From assembly GCA_964403885.1 (NCBI GenBank), contig CAYOHY010000012.1, positions 1 to 46,814 of the forward strand: a DNA stretch of 46,814 bases, in the 5' to 3' direction. How positions within the stretch are numbered: the stretch's first letter is position 1; every line of letters starts with the position of its first letter. Positions 32,691-42,143 of the stretch are shown here, piece after piece. Below the pieces are notes generated by a model. It was not told the origin of the DNA. It saw only the letters and a list, made by a program, of their open reading frames with translations, and did not search any database. The position numbers and the translations under genes were made by a program. The DNA is from CAYOHY01 sp964403885 (GTDB lineage Bacteria; Actinomycetota; Coriobacteriia; Anaerosomatales; PHET01).

Positions 32691-35600
32691 ATGGTGAGTG
32701 CGAACGAGAGTCCGTCGCCAGGCAAGGGGGTGCGGTCGAAGATCACCTGGAAGAAGTGGGCGGTGATCGTAGGCTGTGCCGTTTTGGCGGTTGGTTTGAT
32801 GACAGGTACGGCGCAGGCGCAGCGCGCCAAGACGGCAGGCATGGGCAAGATGACGCCCAAGATGGCCATGACGTCTGAAGAGATGCTCAAGCGCCGTACG
32901 ACCCCGGCCATGAGGGAGGCGGCAGCGGCACGGGCCGCAGCCAAGCGCAAGACCCTCAGCTACAAGCTCATGGCGGGTCTCACCGCTCTGATGCCCAAGG
33001 CATCGGTGGCGACGACCTTCGACCCGCAGGGCAAGCCGGACTACTTTGGCACGACGCCCAACTACGCGAACAGCCCGCTTCCTGAGCTGGACGCGAGCGG
33101 CACGCCCATCCCCGGTACCGGTATCAGGAAGTTCGTCGACTCCCTGCCGGGTCTGGGCGCGGCGAACAAGAACAACCTCGGCCAGTACCTCAGCGTGGCG
33201 CAGCCCGATACCACCACGTATCCGGGCTCTGACTACTACGTCATCGCGCTGGTCGAGTACTCCGAGAAGCTCCACTCCGACCTGCCGCCCACGAAGCTGC
33301 GCGGCTACGTGCAGCTGAACTCGTCGGGCCAGCAGGTGGCACCGCCCAGCTACCTTGGTCCCACAATCCTCGCGACCAAGGACCGCCCGGTCCGCGTGAA
33401 GTTCGTCAACCAGCTGCCCACGGGCGCCGGTGGCGACCTGTTCATCCCCACCGACACCACCGCGATGGGTGCCGGCATGGGCCCGGACGGCGTCAGCCCG
33501 TACAAGCAGAACCGCGCGACACTCCACCTGCATGGTGGCGCCACCCCGTGGATCAGCGATGGTACGCCGCATCAGTGGACCACGCCTGCGGGCGAGAACA
33601 CCCCGTACCCCAAGGGTGTCAGCGTGACCAACGTCCCGGACATGCCGGATCCCGGCCCCGGGGCCCTCACGTTCTTCTACACCAACCAGCAGAGCGCGCG
33701 TCTGATGTTCTACCACGATCACTCGTACGGCCTGACCCGCCTCAACGTCTACGCCGGTGAGGCCGCGGGCTACGTGCTGAGCGATCCGGTGGAGAAGAAG
33801 CTCATCGAGGGCGGCACCATCGGCACCGTGACGGTCGCCCCTGGCACCATCCCGTCCGAGCAGATCCCGCTCATCATCCAGGACAAGACGTTCGTGCCTA
33901 AGGACGCCCAGCTCCTCGCCACCGACCCCACGTGGGATCGGGCCAAGTGGGGCAGCTACGGCAGCCTGTGGTTCCCGCACGTCTACATGCCTAACCAGAA
34001 CGAGAACGATCCGTCCGGCACCAACGCCATGGGTCGCTACGACTACGGCCCCTTCTTCTGGCCGATCTTCGAGCCCACGCACGGCAAGCTCCCCAATGGC
34101 GACCCCGGCGTCCCCAACGTGTCCCTCGTACCTGAGGCGTTCATGGACACGCCGCTCGTCAACGGCACCGCGTATCCGTACCTGAAGGTCAACCGCAAGG
34201 CGTATCGCTTCCGCATCCTCAACGCGTCAAACGACCGTATGTGGAACCTGCAGCTCTACTACGCCAAGTCGAACACGCCGGACTCGGTCGATGCTTCGGG
34301 CAATCCGACCTTCCAGGCGGCATCGGGTGAGGTCTCGATGACCCCCGCAATCCCGCATCCCGGCGATCCGAACTGGCCGGCCACGTGGCCGACCGACGGC
34401 CGCGAGGGCGGCGTGCCGGATCCCAATACGGCCGGTCCCAAGATGATCCAGATCGGCACTGAGGGCGGTCTGCTCCCGGCACCGGTCGAGATCACCAACC
34501 AGCCGGTGGGCTACAACTACAACCGCCGCGACATCGTGGTGCTCAACGTCCAGGAGAAGTCCCTGTTCCTCGGCCCTGCGGAGCGCGCCGACGTCATCGT
34601 CGACTTCTCGCAGGTCCCTGCGGGTTCGAAGCTGATCCTGTACAGCGACTCTCCGGCGCCTGTCCCGGCATCCGACCCGCGTCTCGACTACTACACCGGC
34701 AATCCGGACCAGACCGACACGGGCGGCGCGCCGTCGACCCTGCCGGGCTATGGCCCCAACACCCGCACGATCATGCAGTTCCAGGTCGAGGGCGCCACTG
34801 CTGCTCCGTCGTTCAACACGACCGCGCTCGCAACGGCGATCCCGGCGGCCTTCGCTGCCTCGCAAGACCCGATCATCGTGCCGCAGAAGGCCTACGGCGC
34901 GGCGACTGACACCTTCTCGAAGATCCAGTCCACCGTGCTCACCTTCACCCCGGCCGGCACCTCCACTCCGGTGGGTGTCCGCATGGAGCGCAAGGCGATC
35001 CAGGAGCTCTTCGAGATGGACTACGGCCGCATGAACGCCACGCTCGGTGTCGAGCTGCCGTTCACCAACAGCCGCACGCAGACCACTCTGCCGCTCGGGT
35101 TCACCGACCCTGTCACCGAGAAGATGCTGAACTCGCTCGAGGTCACCACCGCCGCGATCGGCACGCTGGGTGACGGCACGCAGATCTGGAAGATCACGCA
35201 CAACGGCGTGGACACGCACGCGATCCACTTCCACCTGTTCAACGTCCAGGTCGTCAACCGCGTGGGTTGGGACGGCGCCATCAGGCCGCCGGATCCCAAC
35301 GAGCTCGGCTGGAAAGAGACCGTGCGCATGAACCCGCTGGAGGACTGCATCGTCGCGATGCGTCCGGTGGCCCCCTCGCTGCCGTTCAAGATCGGCGACA
35401 GCATCCGCCCGCTCGATCCCACGATGCCTCTGGGTACCACCACCGCAGGATTCGATCCTGTGACCGGTAACCCGATCACCGTGACCAACACGATGGTGAA
35501 CTACGGCTGGGAGTACGTGTGGCATTGCCACCTCCTCGGCCACGAAGAGAACGACATGATGCGTCCGATCCAGGTCGCGGTCTCGCCTGCGGCGCCCACG

Positions 35601-36167
35601 GCGCTCACGGCGACCGGAGCCGCCGGGCCCACGCGTGTCGTGCTCGCGTGGACGAAGAACTGGACGTTGCCGACGTCGACCAACACGCTGCTGCAGCGTG
35701 CGACCAACTCGGCGTTCACTGTGGGCCTGTCGCAGATCCCGCTTTCGGCCGATGCGACGAGCTATGTCGACACCGCCGTCACTGCGGGCACCACGTACTA
35801 CTACCGAGTACGTGCTGAGAACTCGAACAGCTACTCGGTGTGGACCAAGACCGCCAGCGCGAAGACGCCTGGCGCCGCTGGACTGCCGCTGGCTCCGCAG
35901 AACCTGACGATCGGCACTGTGACCAGGACGACCATCCCGATCACGTGGACGAACCCCGCAGGACCTGCGGTCACCAACAACGTGGTCCAGTACAGCCGAA
36001 GTGGTCCGGCGGGTCCGTGGACGACTGCGGCGACGCTGGCACCGACCTCGACGTCGTACACGATCTCAGGTCTCCTCAACAACACGACCTATTGGGTTCG
36101 CGTCAACGCCGTCAACGGCGCAGGCACCACGTCTTCGGCGGTGAAATCCGCCACGACGCTGAGGTAA
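32691..36167 (+). CDS. Secreted multicopper oxidase with C-terminal fibronectin type III domains
   Basis: A 1158-residue exported oxidase of the CotA/bilirubin-oxidase type, coupling substrate oxidation to reduction of O2 to water. A signal peptide ends near residue 43 (TGTAQA). All copper ligands are present: His 279 and 281 (HLHGG), His 342 and 344 (YHDHS), His 843, 846 and 848 (HAIHFH), and the His 945-Cys 946-His 947...His 951...Met 956 motif that gives the type 1 site and completes the trinuclear cluster. Met 51, 54, 58, 60 and 65 form a Met-rich stretch just after the signal. Two fibronectin type III domains (about 966-1060 and 1066-1158) follow. AGAGGAG precedes the ATG. The substrate may be a metal or a phenolic compound. 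Confidence 0.93.
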   Translation: MVSANESPSPGKGVRSKITWKKWAVIVGCAVLAVGLMTGTAQAQRAKTAGMGKMTPKMAMTSEEMLKRRTTPAMREAAAARAAAKRKTLSYKLMAGLTALMPKASVATTFDPQGKPDYFGTTPNYANSPLPELDASGTPIPGTGIRKFVDSLPGLGAANKNNLGQYLSVAQPDTTTYPGSDYYVIALVEYSEKLHSDLPPTKLRGYVQLNSSGQQVAPPSYLGPTILATKDRPVRVKFVNQLPTGAGGDLFIPTDTTAMGAGMGPDGVSPYKQNRATLHLHGGATPWISDGTPHQWTTPAGENTPYPKGVSVTNVPDMPDPGPGALTFFYTNQQSARLMFYHDHSYGLTRLNVYAGEAAGYVLSDPVEKKLIEGGTIGTVTVAPGTIPSEQIPLIIQDKTFVPKDAQLLATDPTWDRAKWGSYGSLWFPHVYMPNQNENDPSGTNAMGRYDYGPFFWPIFEPTHGKLPNGDPGVPNVSLVPEAFMDTPLVNGTAYPYLKVNRKAYRFRILNASNDRMWNLQLYYAKSNTPDSVDASGNPTFQAASGEVSMTPAIPHPGDPNWPATWPTDGREGGVPDPNTAGPKMIQIGTEGGLLPAPVEITNQPVGYNYNRRDIVVLNVQEKSLFLGPAERADVIVDFSQVPAGSKLILYSDSPAPVPASDPRLDYYTGNPDQTDTGGAPSTLPGYGPNTRTIMQFQVEGATAAPSFNTTALATAIPAAFAASQDPIIVPQKAYGAATDTFSKIQSTVLTFTPAGTSTPVGVRMERKAIQELFEMDYGRMNATLGVELPFTNSRTQTTLPLGFTDPVTEKMLNSLEVTTAAIGTLGDGTQIWKITHNGVDTHAIHFHLFNVQVVNRVGWDGAIRPPDPNELGWKETVRMNPLEDCIVAMRPVAPSLPFKIGDSIRPLDPTMPLGTTTAGFDPVTGNPITVTNTMVNYGWEYVWHCHLLGHEENDMMRPIQVAVSPAAPTALTATGAAGPTRVVLAWTKNWTLPTSTNTLLQRATNSAFTVGLSQIPLSADATSYVDTAVTAGTTYYYRVRAENSNSYSVWTKTASAKTPGAAGLPLAPQNLTIGTVTRTTIPITWTNPAGPAVTNNVVQYSRSGPAGPWTTAATLAPTSTSYTISGLLNNTTYWVRVNAVNGAGTTSSAVKSATTLR

Positions 36168-36175
36168 CCGTCATG

Positions 36176-36206
36176 GGACCGGGGGTTGCGCAAGCACCCC
36201 CGGTCC
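36176..36206 (+). terminator. Terminator-like hairpin after the multicopper oxidase
   Basis: A perfect 11-base-pair stem (GGACCGGGGGT / ACCCCCGGTCC) with a 9-base loop, 8 bases after the stop codon. No T-run. Confidence 0.65.
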
Positions 36207-36279
36207 GCACGGATCTCGTGGATCGCAACGATCGCGTTCATGGGCCGATCGTGTTCATACCGGAAAAGAGGAGATGCTC

Positions 36280-37740
36280 ATGAGGGGCAAAAGGATCAGA
36301 GGTGCGGCGATCGCGATAGCGGTCGTTGCATTGATGTTGGCGGCGGCGGGCTCTGCCGCAGCCGTCGTTTCAGAGACGCTCACCACGCGTTCGATCAGCG
36401 CCGGAGACGGAAGCCTGACGATCGCGGTGTCGTCCACCGGCAACTCCGGCAGCGTTCACGGCAACGCGAGCTACTGGACGAGCCCCGTCGACCCCTCAGG
36501 GTCGTTCGAGTGGTTCAGCAAGCCGGTCAGCATCATCGACTTCGCGTTCCCGGACGTTGGCAATGGCGTCCCCGTGTTCTCGGCGGCGACCTATGCGCGC
36601 AACGAAGGTGCCGGCTACGGCGCCGACACCCCGCTTCCCGCGCCCTACACGCTTGAGTTCGACGGCGTCTACAGCATCACGGCGACCGGGACTGACGGTG
36701 CAGGCGATGTCACGGGTGCGATCACCCCCGCCTTCGGCGTCGACCAGGGCGAGCCCGTGGTCACGACGGACAAGCTGCCGTTCTACGCAGGAACCCCCAC
36801 CATCACCCTGACCGCCACCGACACGATGTCGGGTGTCGAGAACGTGTTGGTGAAGACGGACGCCAACGTGAACTTCACGTCGTACGAGCCCGATCCTGCG
36901 GATCCGGGCAACTTCTCGGTGGGCTTCCCGTTCGCCGGCGAGGGCATGCACATGTACGCGTGGGTCGCATTCGATAACGCGGGCAACGTGAACCACGGTC
37001 ACGAGATGTTCGTCATCGACAACACGGCGCCCACCACCACCTCTGATCTCAAGGCCACCTATGACGGCCCTGCGACCATCAAGCTGACGGCCACCGACAA
37101 CGCCGATGGCTCGGGCGTTGCGCACACGTTCTATCGTCTCGATGGAGCGCCTCCGGTCGAGGGTACGACCATCAACGTGCCCGCGCCCGCCAGTGGTGCC
37201 ACCGCCCACAGCATCGAGTTCTGGTCCGAGGATGCCGTGGGAAACATCGAGACTCCGCACGTGACCGGCAACTTCCTCGTGAAGAGCCAGTTCTCTATCG
37301 CGGTGACTCAGGCGAGCGGCGGCAGCATCACGCCTACCGGCACCGCGCTGGTCTCTGTGGGTTCCTCGAGCGCCACCTACACGATCACACCCAACACCGG
37401 CTACCACACGGTCAAGGTGCTCGTTGACGGCGTCGACGTCGGCCCCGTGAAGACCTACAAGTTCACCGGTGTGAACGCGAACCACACGCTCACCGCGGTG
37501 TTCGCCATCAACACCTACAAGATCACGCCGTCGCGGTCCAACACTCACGGTTGGATCTCTCCGCACACCGTGCAGACCGTGAACTATGGCTCCAGCAAGA
37601 AGTTCACGATCACCGTCTCGCCGGGCTACAAGATCCAGAAGGTCGTCGTGGACGGCACGTCGGTTGGCGTGAAGACCTCCTACACCTTCAGCAACATCAA
37701 GGCGAACCACACGATCAAGGCCTACTACGTGCTCAAGTAG
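36280..37740 (+). CDS. Secreted protein with Ig-like modules and InlB-type repeats
   Basis: A 486-residue exported protein. Signal peptide about 1-27 (AAAGSAAA). The central part has two Ig-like modules with DNTAPTT and SGVAHTFYRLDG, matching those in the NHL exoprotein near 18.4 kb. The C-terminus has two divergent InlB B-repeat-like units (about 335-412 and 413-486): GGSITPTGTALVSVGSSS...GYHTVKVLVDGVDVG and HGWISPHTVQTVNYGSS...GYKIQKVVVDGTSVG. GAGGAG is 6 bases from the ATG at 36280. Likely a surface or matrix adhesin secreted alongside the copper oxidase. No anchor motif. Confidence 0.85.
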   Translation: MRGKRIRGAAIAIAVVALMLAAAGSAAAVVSETLTTRSISAGDGSLTIAVSSTGNSGSVHGNASYWTSPVDPSGSFEWFSKPVSIIDFAFPDVGNGVPVFSAATYARNEGAGYGADTPLPAPYTLEFDGVYSITATGTDGAGDVTGAITPAFGVDQGEPVVTTDKLPFYAGTPTITLTATDTMSGVENVLVKTDANVNFTSYEPDPADPGNFSVGFPFAGEGMHMYAWVAFDNAGNVNHGHEMFVIDNTAPTTTSDLKATYDGPATIKLTATDNADGSGVAHTFYRLDGAPPVEGTTINVPAPASGATAHSIEFWSEDAVGNIETPHVTGNFLVKSQFSIAVTQASGGSITPTGTALVSVGSSSATYTITPNTGYHTVKVLVDGVDVGPVKTYKFTGVNANHTLTAVFAINTYKITPSRSNTHGWISPHTVQTVNYGSSKKFTITVSPGYKIQKVVVDGTSVGVKTSYTFSNIKANHTIKAYYVLK

Positions 37741-37761
37741 GCACTACGCACATCGACTTTG

Positions 37762-37789
37762 CGAGGGCGGGCCCACGGGCTCGCCCTCG
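37762..37789 (+). terminator. Terminator-like hairpin after the Ig-like exoprotein
   Basis: CGAGGGCG (37762-37769) and CGCCCTCG (37782-37789) pair perfectly, and inner GCC/GGC bases extend the stem. It starts 21 bases after the stop. The following 162 bases up to the ATPase show no clear promoter. Confidence 0.65.
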
Positions 37790-37951
37790 TTGCGTTGCGC
37801 GGCGGTCGTGCCGCCGGGATGCCTGGGAACGGGCCCGTATCGGATGCCCTCGGTCTGCCCCCGAGGCAGGATTGTGGAGGCCGGTGCCGAACTGGTCTTG
37901 GTAGCACCCGGCGTCGTTCACCGGGCGGTCGTTTGCTGAGGGCGGGGGCAC

Positions 37952-40759
37952 GTGGAGACGCTGGAGGAGCTGCACGCTGATCCGAGCGTGCTGTGCGGAG
38001 AGCCTGTCACGCAGGTCTACTCGCACCTAGGCTCGTCACGCCAAGGGCTGTCGACCGAGGAGGCCGATCGCCGTCGCTCCGCCTACGGCGAGAACGTTCT
38101 GACGGCCAGGCCCCCCGTGCCGCTGTGGCGGCGGTTCGTCGCGCATCTCATCAACGTGTTCGCGCTGCTGCTCTGGGTCGCCGCCGTGCTGGCGTTCGCG
38201 TCCAACCAGTCGGCCTTGGGTGTGGCGATCATCGTCGTCATCCTCTTGAACGCCGTCTTCGCATTCGTGCAGGAGTTTCGCGCGGAGAAGGCCATCGAGG
38301 CCCTGCGCGATATGTTGCCTCCACGAGCCAAGGTCATAAGGGGCGGGCGTCTGTGCGAGATCGAGGCGCGCCTGCTCGTGCCCGGCGACGTCATGGCGGT
38401 CGAGGAGGGCGACCTGATCTCCGCGGACGCCCGGTTGGTGTACTCGGCGGATCTCAGGGTGGACAACTCCGCGCTGACGGGTGAAGTGGATCCCGTCGTC
38501 CGGCGGTTCGACGTCACCTGCACGGACCCCCCGTCGATCACCGACATCGAGAACCTGATCTTCATGGGCAGCACCGCGGTGCTGGGGCAGGGACGCGCCG
38601 TGGTGTTCGCCACAGGGATGCGCACCGAGCTTGGGAAGATCGCGGGGCTCACCCAAGGCGTGGCCGATCGGCCTTCGCCGCTTCAGCGAAACATCGCTCG
38701 ACTCTCCACTTTGATCTCGGGCATCGCCATAGTCCTCGGCGTGGTGTTCTTTGGTGTGGGCAAGGCCGCGGTGGGGATGACGACGATCGACGCGATGGTC
38801 TTTGCCATCGGCATCATCGTGGCGAACGTGCCGGAAGGGCTGCTCCCAACACTCACGATGGCTCTCTCGGTCGCCGCCCAACGGATGTCTAGACGCAACG
38901 TGCTCGTGAAGAAGCTCTCGAGCGTCGAGACGCTGGGTTCGACCACCGTCATCTGCACCGACAAGACAGGGACGCTCACGGCGAACCAGATGACCGTCCG
39001 AGAAGTGTGGCTGCCCGGTGCTGAGGTGCAGGTCGATGGAGTCGGGTACGCGCCGGAGGGCGAGTTCTCGGTGGACGGCAAGCCTGTATCGGGCGCGATG
39101 CGCACGCGGCTTGAGGACTGCCTTGTGGCGGGCGCGCTCTGCAACAACGCGAAGCTTCGACCGCCCGAAGGAACGGGGGAGTCCTACACGATCTTGGGCG
39201 ACCCCACCGAGGCTGCCATGGTGGTGGCCGCGGCAAAGGCGGGGTTTGACGCGTCGCGATTGGAGGAGGAGCGACCTCGGCGATTCGAGCACGCATTCGA
39301 TTCGTCGCGCAAGCGGATGGCGGTCGTGTGCGACGTGGGTGGTCGCGACGTCGCGTATGTGAAGGGCGCTCCACGCGAGGTCATCGAGCTGTGTACGCAC
39401 CTGCGTGATGCCGACGGGGTGAGGCCTGTCACGCAGGCTGACGTGGACGCGGCGTTCGCTGCCAACGACCGGCTCGCGCGTCGCGCGCTACGCGTGATCG
39501 CCGTGACCGAGCACCCGTTGGCGGCAGGCGAGGACCCCGCCGACGTCTCGGTCGTCGAGCGGGGACTGACCTTGCTGGGCCTCGAGGCGATGCAAGACCC
39601 GCCCCGCCCGGAGGTCACGGCTGCGGTCGCCGAGTGCCGCACGGCGGGCATCCGGGTCATCATGATCACCGGCGACTACGGGCTCACCGCCGATGCCATC
39701 GCGCGCAAGATCGGCATCATCGCCGCTGACGACGCACGTGTGGTCACGGGTTCGGACCTCGAGCAGATGGATGACGCGGCGCTCTCGCAGGCGCTCTCGG
39801 GCGACGTCGTCTTCGCGCGTGTGGTCCCGGAACACAAGATGCGCATCACCCAGCGGCTCCAAGCGATGGGTGAGGTGGTCGCGATGACGGGCGACGGCGT
39901 CAACGACGCGCCGGCGCTCAAGGCCGCCGACATCGGAATCGCGATGGGGCGCTCAGGGACCGACGTCGCGCGCGAAGCCGCCGACATGATCCTCACCGAC
40001 GACAACTTCGCCTCCATCGTCAACGCAGTCGAAGAGGGACGCGCGATCTTCGACAACATCCGGCGGTTCCTGACCTACTTCCAGACAAGCAACGTCGCCG
40101 AGATGATCCCGTTCGTCGCGATGGTGTTTCTGCGTATCCCGCTGCCGCTCACCCTCATGCAGATCCTCACGATCGACCTGCTCACCGACCAGGTACCGGC
40201 GCTCGCACTGGGTCTCGAGAGGCCTGAGCCCGGTGTCATGGAACGGCCGCCCCGCCGGAGTGGGGAGCCCATTCTCACGCGCGGCATGGTGGCCAAGGCG
40301 TACCTGTTCCTCGGTCCCATCGCCGCGGCGATAGGCATGGCCGGGTTCTTCTACCGCTACCTTGAGTCCGGGTGGCAGTGGGGCGACTGGGCGGCGATGT
40401 CGGCGATCGGCCCCGCGCCCTCCTCGGCGATCTACATGGCCGCGACCACCATGACCCTCACCGGCATCGTGATGGCGCAGGTTGGGAATGGGTTTGCCAT
40501 GCGCACTCATCATCAGTCGATCGTGCGCGTGGGCTTCTTCAGCAATCGGTTGCTGCTGTGGGGCATCGTCGCCGAGCTGCTCATCCAGATGGCGATCGTG
40601 TACGTGCCGTGGATGCAGACGATCTTTGGGACCGCCGCGTTGACGTGGGCCCAGTGGGCCTTCCTCGCGGCGTTCGCGCCGGTGCTGCTGGTGGCCGACG
40701 AGATACGCAAGCTGGTGCTGCGTGCGAACGCACGCGGCCGTGACGCGAAAGCGGGGTGA
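37952..40759 (+). CDS. P2C-like (Na+/K+-ATPase-type) cation pump, cassette A
   Basis: A 935-residue P-type ATPase. The M4 segment IIVANVPEGLL (Glu 295) and phosphorylation motif around Asp 337 (SSVETLGSTTVICTDKTG) are very close to animal Na+/K+-ATPase alpha. M5 has Ser 713, Asn 714 and Glu 717 (TSNVAE); M6 has Asp 742 and Asp 746 (IDLLTD), matching Ser775/Asn776/Glu779 and Asp804/Asp808 in position and spacing. M8 has QVGN (Asn 846 where the animal enzyme has Asp926). The actuator loop reads TGEV, not TGES. The M7-M8 loop is short, so no beta-subunit dock is expected. GTG start. The stop overlaps the first RCK gene by 4 bases. Confidence 0.9.
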   Translation: METLEELHADPSVLCGEPVTQVYSHLGSSRQGLSTEEADRRRSAYGENVLTARPPVPLWRRFVAHLINVFALLLWVAAVLAFASNQSALGVAIIVVILLNAVFAFVQEFRAEKAIEALRDMLPPRAKVIRGGRLCEIEARLLVPGDVMAVEEGDLISADARLVYSADLRVDNSALTGEVDPVVRRFDVTCTDPPSITDIENLIFMGSTAVLGQGRAVVFATGMRTELGKIAGLTQGVADRPSPLQRNIARLSTLISGIAIVLGVVFFGVGKAAVGMTTIDAMVFAIGIIVANVPEGLLPTLTMALSVAAQRMSRRNVLVKKLSSVETLGSTTVICTDKTGTLTANQMTVREVWLPGAEVQVDGVGYAPEGEFSVDGKPVSGAMRTRLEDCLVAGALCNNAKLRPPEGTGESYTILGDPTEAAMVVAAAKAGFDASRLEEERPRRFEHAFDSSRKRMAVVCDVGGRDVAYVKGAPREVIELCTHLRDADGVRPVTQADVDAAFAANDRLARRALRVIAVTEHPLAAGEDPADVSVVERGLTLLGLEAMQDPPRPEVTAAVAECRTAGIRVIMITGDYGLTADAIARKIGIIAADDARVVTGSDLEQMDDAALSQALSGDVVFARVVPEHKMRITQRLQAMGEVVAMTGDGVNDAPALKAADIGIAMGRSGTDVAREAADMILTDDNFASIVNAVEEGRAIFDNIRRFLTYFQTSNVAEMIPFVAMVFLRIPLPLTLMQILTIDLLTDQVPALALGLERPEPGVMERPPRRSGEPILTRGMVAKAYLFLGPIAAAIGMAGFFYRYLESGWQWGDWAAMSAIGPAPSSAIYMAATTMTLTGIVMAQVGNGFAMRTHHQSIVRVGFFSNRLLLWGIVAELLIQMAIVYVPWMQTIFGTAALTWAQWAFLAAFAPVLLVADEIRKLVLRANARGRDAKAG

Positions 40760-41430
40760 GCGAGATGCACCGCATGCACGTGGTCATAGGCGGGTACGGG
40801 CGCGTGGGCCGCTATCTTGCGCGGATGTTGGAGTTCGAGGGGCACACGGTGTCGGTGATCGACCACGACCCGCTCGCGTTCGAAGACGTGGACGCCGAAG
40901 GGCTGATGGGCGAGACCTTTGTGGGCCCGGCGTACGACCGCGACCTGCTCGAAGCTGCAGGCATTCGAGAGGCGGACTGCTTCGCCGCGGTCACCTCCGG
41001 CGACAACAGCAACATCGTGGCGGCTCGCACCGCCAAAGAGCACTACCGAGTGCCACGCGTGATCGCCCGCATCTACGATCCGCGCCGAGCGGAGATCTAC
41101 CGCGGCCTGGGCATCTCGACGATCGCCTCGGTGACGTGGACGAGCACCCGCCTGCTCGACATGGTCACGCACCCTGATCTCCACAGTGAGTACCAGTACG
41201 GGAACGCCGAGGTCGAGATGGTCGAGGTCGCCCTGCCCATAGGGTTGGAAGGCAGGCACGTGGACGACCTCATGGTGCCGGGGGAGATATCCGTCGCCTC
41301 GGTGGTGCGCGCGGGCTCGGCGATCCTGCCCGCCTCGGGGTTCGCGTTTCAGAAGGACGACATCGTGTTCATCAACGTGCTGCGTGAGAGCGCAGGCAAG
41401 CTCGAGCGGTTGCTCGGGCTGAAGGAGTAG
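40756..41430 (+). CDS. RCK-domain (TrkA-like) protein, class a, cassette A
   Basis: A 224-residue cytoplasmic protein: RCK_N Rossmann domain (about 7-130) with GGYGRVG and acidic Asp at the end of strand 2 (VIDHDP), then RCK_C (about 145-222). Landmarks AVTSGDNSNIV and DPRRAEIYRGLGI recur in the equivalent gene of cassette B at 44999. RCK proteins bind NAD(H), ATP/ADP or c-di-AMP and gate potassium transporters. GTG start overlaps the ATPase stop (GTGA); ATG codons at 40765 and 40774 are alternatives. There is no TrkH or KtrB gene in the window. Confidence 0.9.
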   Translation: MSEMHRMHVVIGGYGRVGRYLARMLEFEGHTVSVIDHDPLAFEDVDAEGLMGETFVGPAYDRDLLEAAGIREADCFAAVTSGDNSNIVAARTAKEHYRVPRVIARIYDPRRAEIYRGLGISTIASVTWTSTRLLDMVTHPDLHSEYQYGNAEVEMVEVALPIGLEGRHVDDLMVPGEISVASVVRAGSAILPASGFAFQKDDIVFINVLRESAGKLERLLGLKE

Positions 41431-42114
41431 GTGGCCGAGATGAACATCCTCATCGTGGGGGCCGGCAAGTCCGGGACCTACCTCGCCGAGATCCTCAGGC
41501 CCAGCCACTCGCTCACGGTCATCGAGTCGCGTCCTGAGCGGGCGGCCTATGTGGCGGCCCGCATGCCCGACGTCAAGGTCATCCGAGGCGACGGGTGTGA
41601 GCCGTCGATCCTGGACAGGGCAGGCGCCCAGCAGATGGACCTTGTCGCAGCGCTCACCGGCGACGACGAGGACAACCTCGTGGTGTCGTTCCTCGCCAAG
41701 ACCACCCATCGCGTGCCCATGGTCTTCGCGCGCACCAACCATCCCAAGAACGAGTGGATGTTCACCAAGCGCTGGGGCGTGGACGTCGCCATCTCCACGG
41801 CAAACGTGATCGCCGAGCTGGTCGAGAAGGAAGTGAGCCTGGGCGACATGATCACCTTGCTCAAGCTCTCCTCGGAGGACCTTGTCATCGAAGAGGTCAC
41901 GCTGCCGGCCGACGCGAGTTGTGTGGGCAAGTCGCTGTCCGAGCTGAACCTGCCGCTGTGCGCGCACATCATGGCCATCATCTCCGGCGGACAGGTGGTC
42001 GTCCCTCGGGGAGACACGGTGTTGAGCGCCAACGATGAGGTGCTGGTGCTCTCGGCGTGCGGGGAGGAGCAGCGGGTCCTCGAGAGCCTCGGGGTTCACC
42101 ACGAGTCGCGCTAG
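41431..42114 (+). CDS. RCK-domain (TrkA-like) protein, class b, cassette A
   Basis: A 227-residue protein: RCK_N with VGAGKSG and Glu at the end of strand 2 (VIESRPERA), landmark LTGDDEDNLVVSFLAK, NHPKNEWMFTKRWGVDV, then RCK_C from about 140 (VIEEVTLPADASCVGKSLSEL). The glycine motif and DEDN/NEW landmarks set it apart from the class-a protein beside it and match the class-b gene at 45657. GTG directly abuts the upstream stop with GGAG 3 bases away; ATG at 41440 is an alternative. Predicted sensor/gating subunit. Confidence 0.9.
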   Translation: MAEMNILIVGAGKSGTYLAEILRPSHSLTVIESRPERAAYVAARMPDVKVIRGDGCEPSILDRAGAQQMDLVAALTGDDEDNLVVSFLAKTTHRVPMVFARTNHPKNEWMFTKRWGVDVAISTANVIAELVEKEVSLGDMITLLKLSSEDLVIEEVTLPADASCVGKSLSELNLPLCAHIMAIISGGQVVVPRGDTVLSANDEVLVLSACGEEQRVLESLGVHHESR

Positions 42115-42143
42115 GCGGTCGTTCGACGGGAGGGGGGTGCTCG

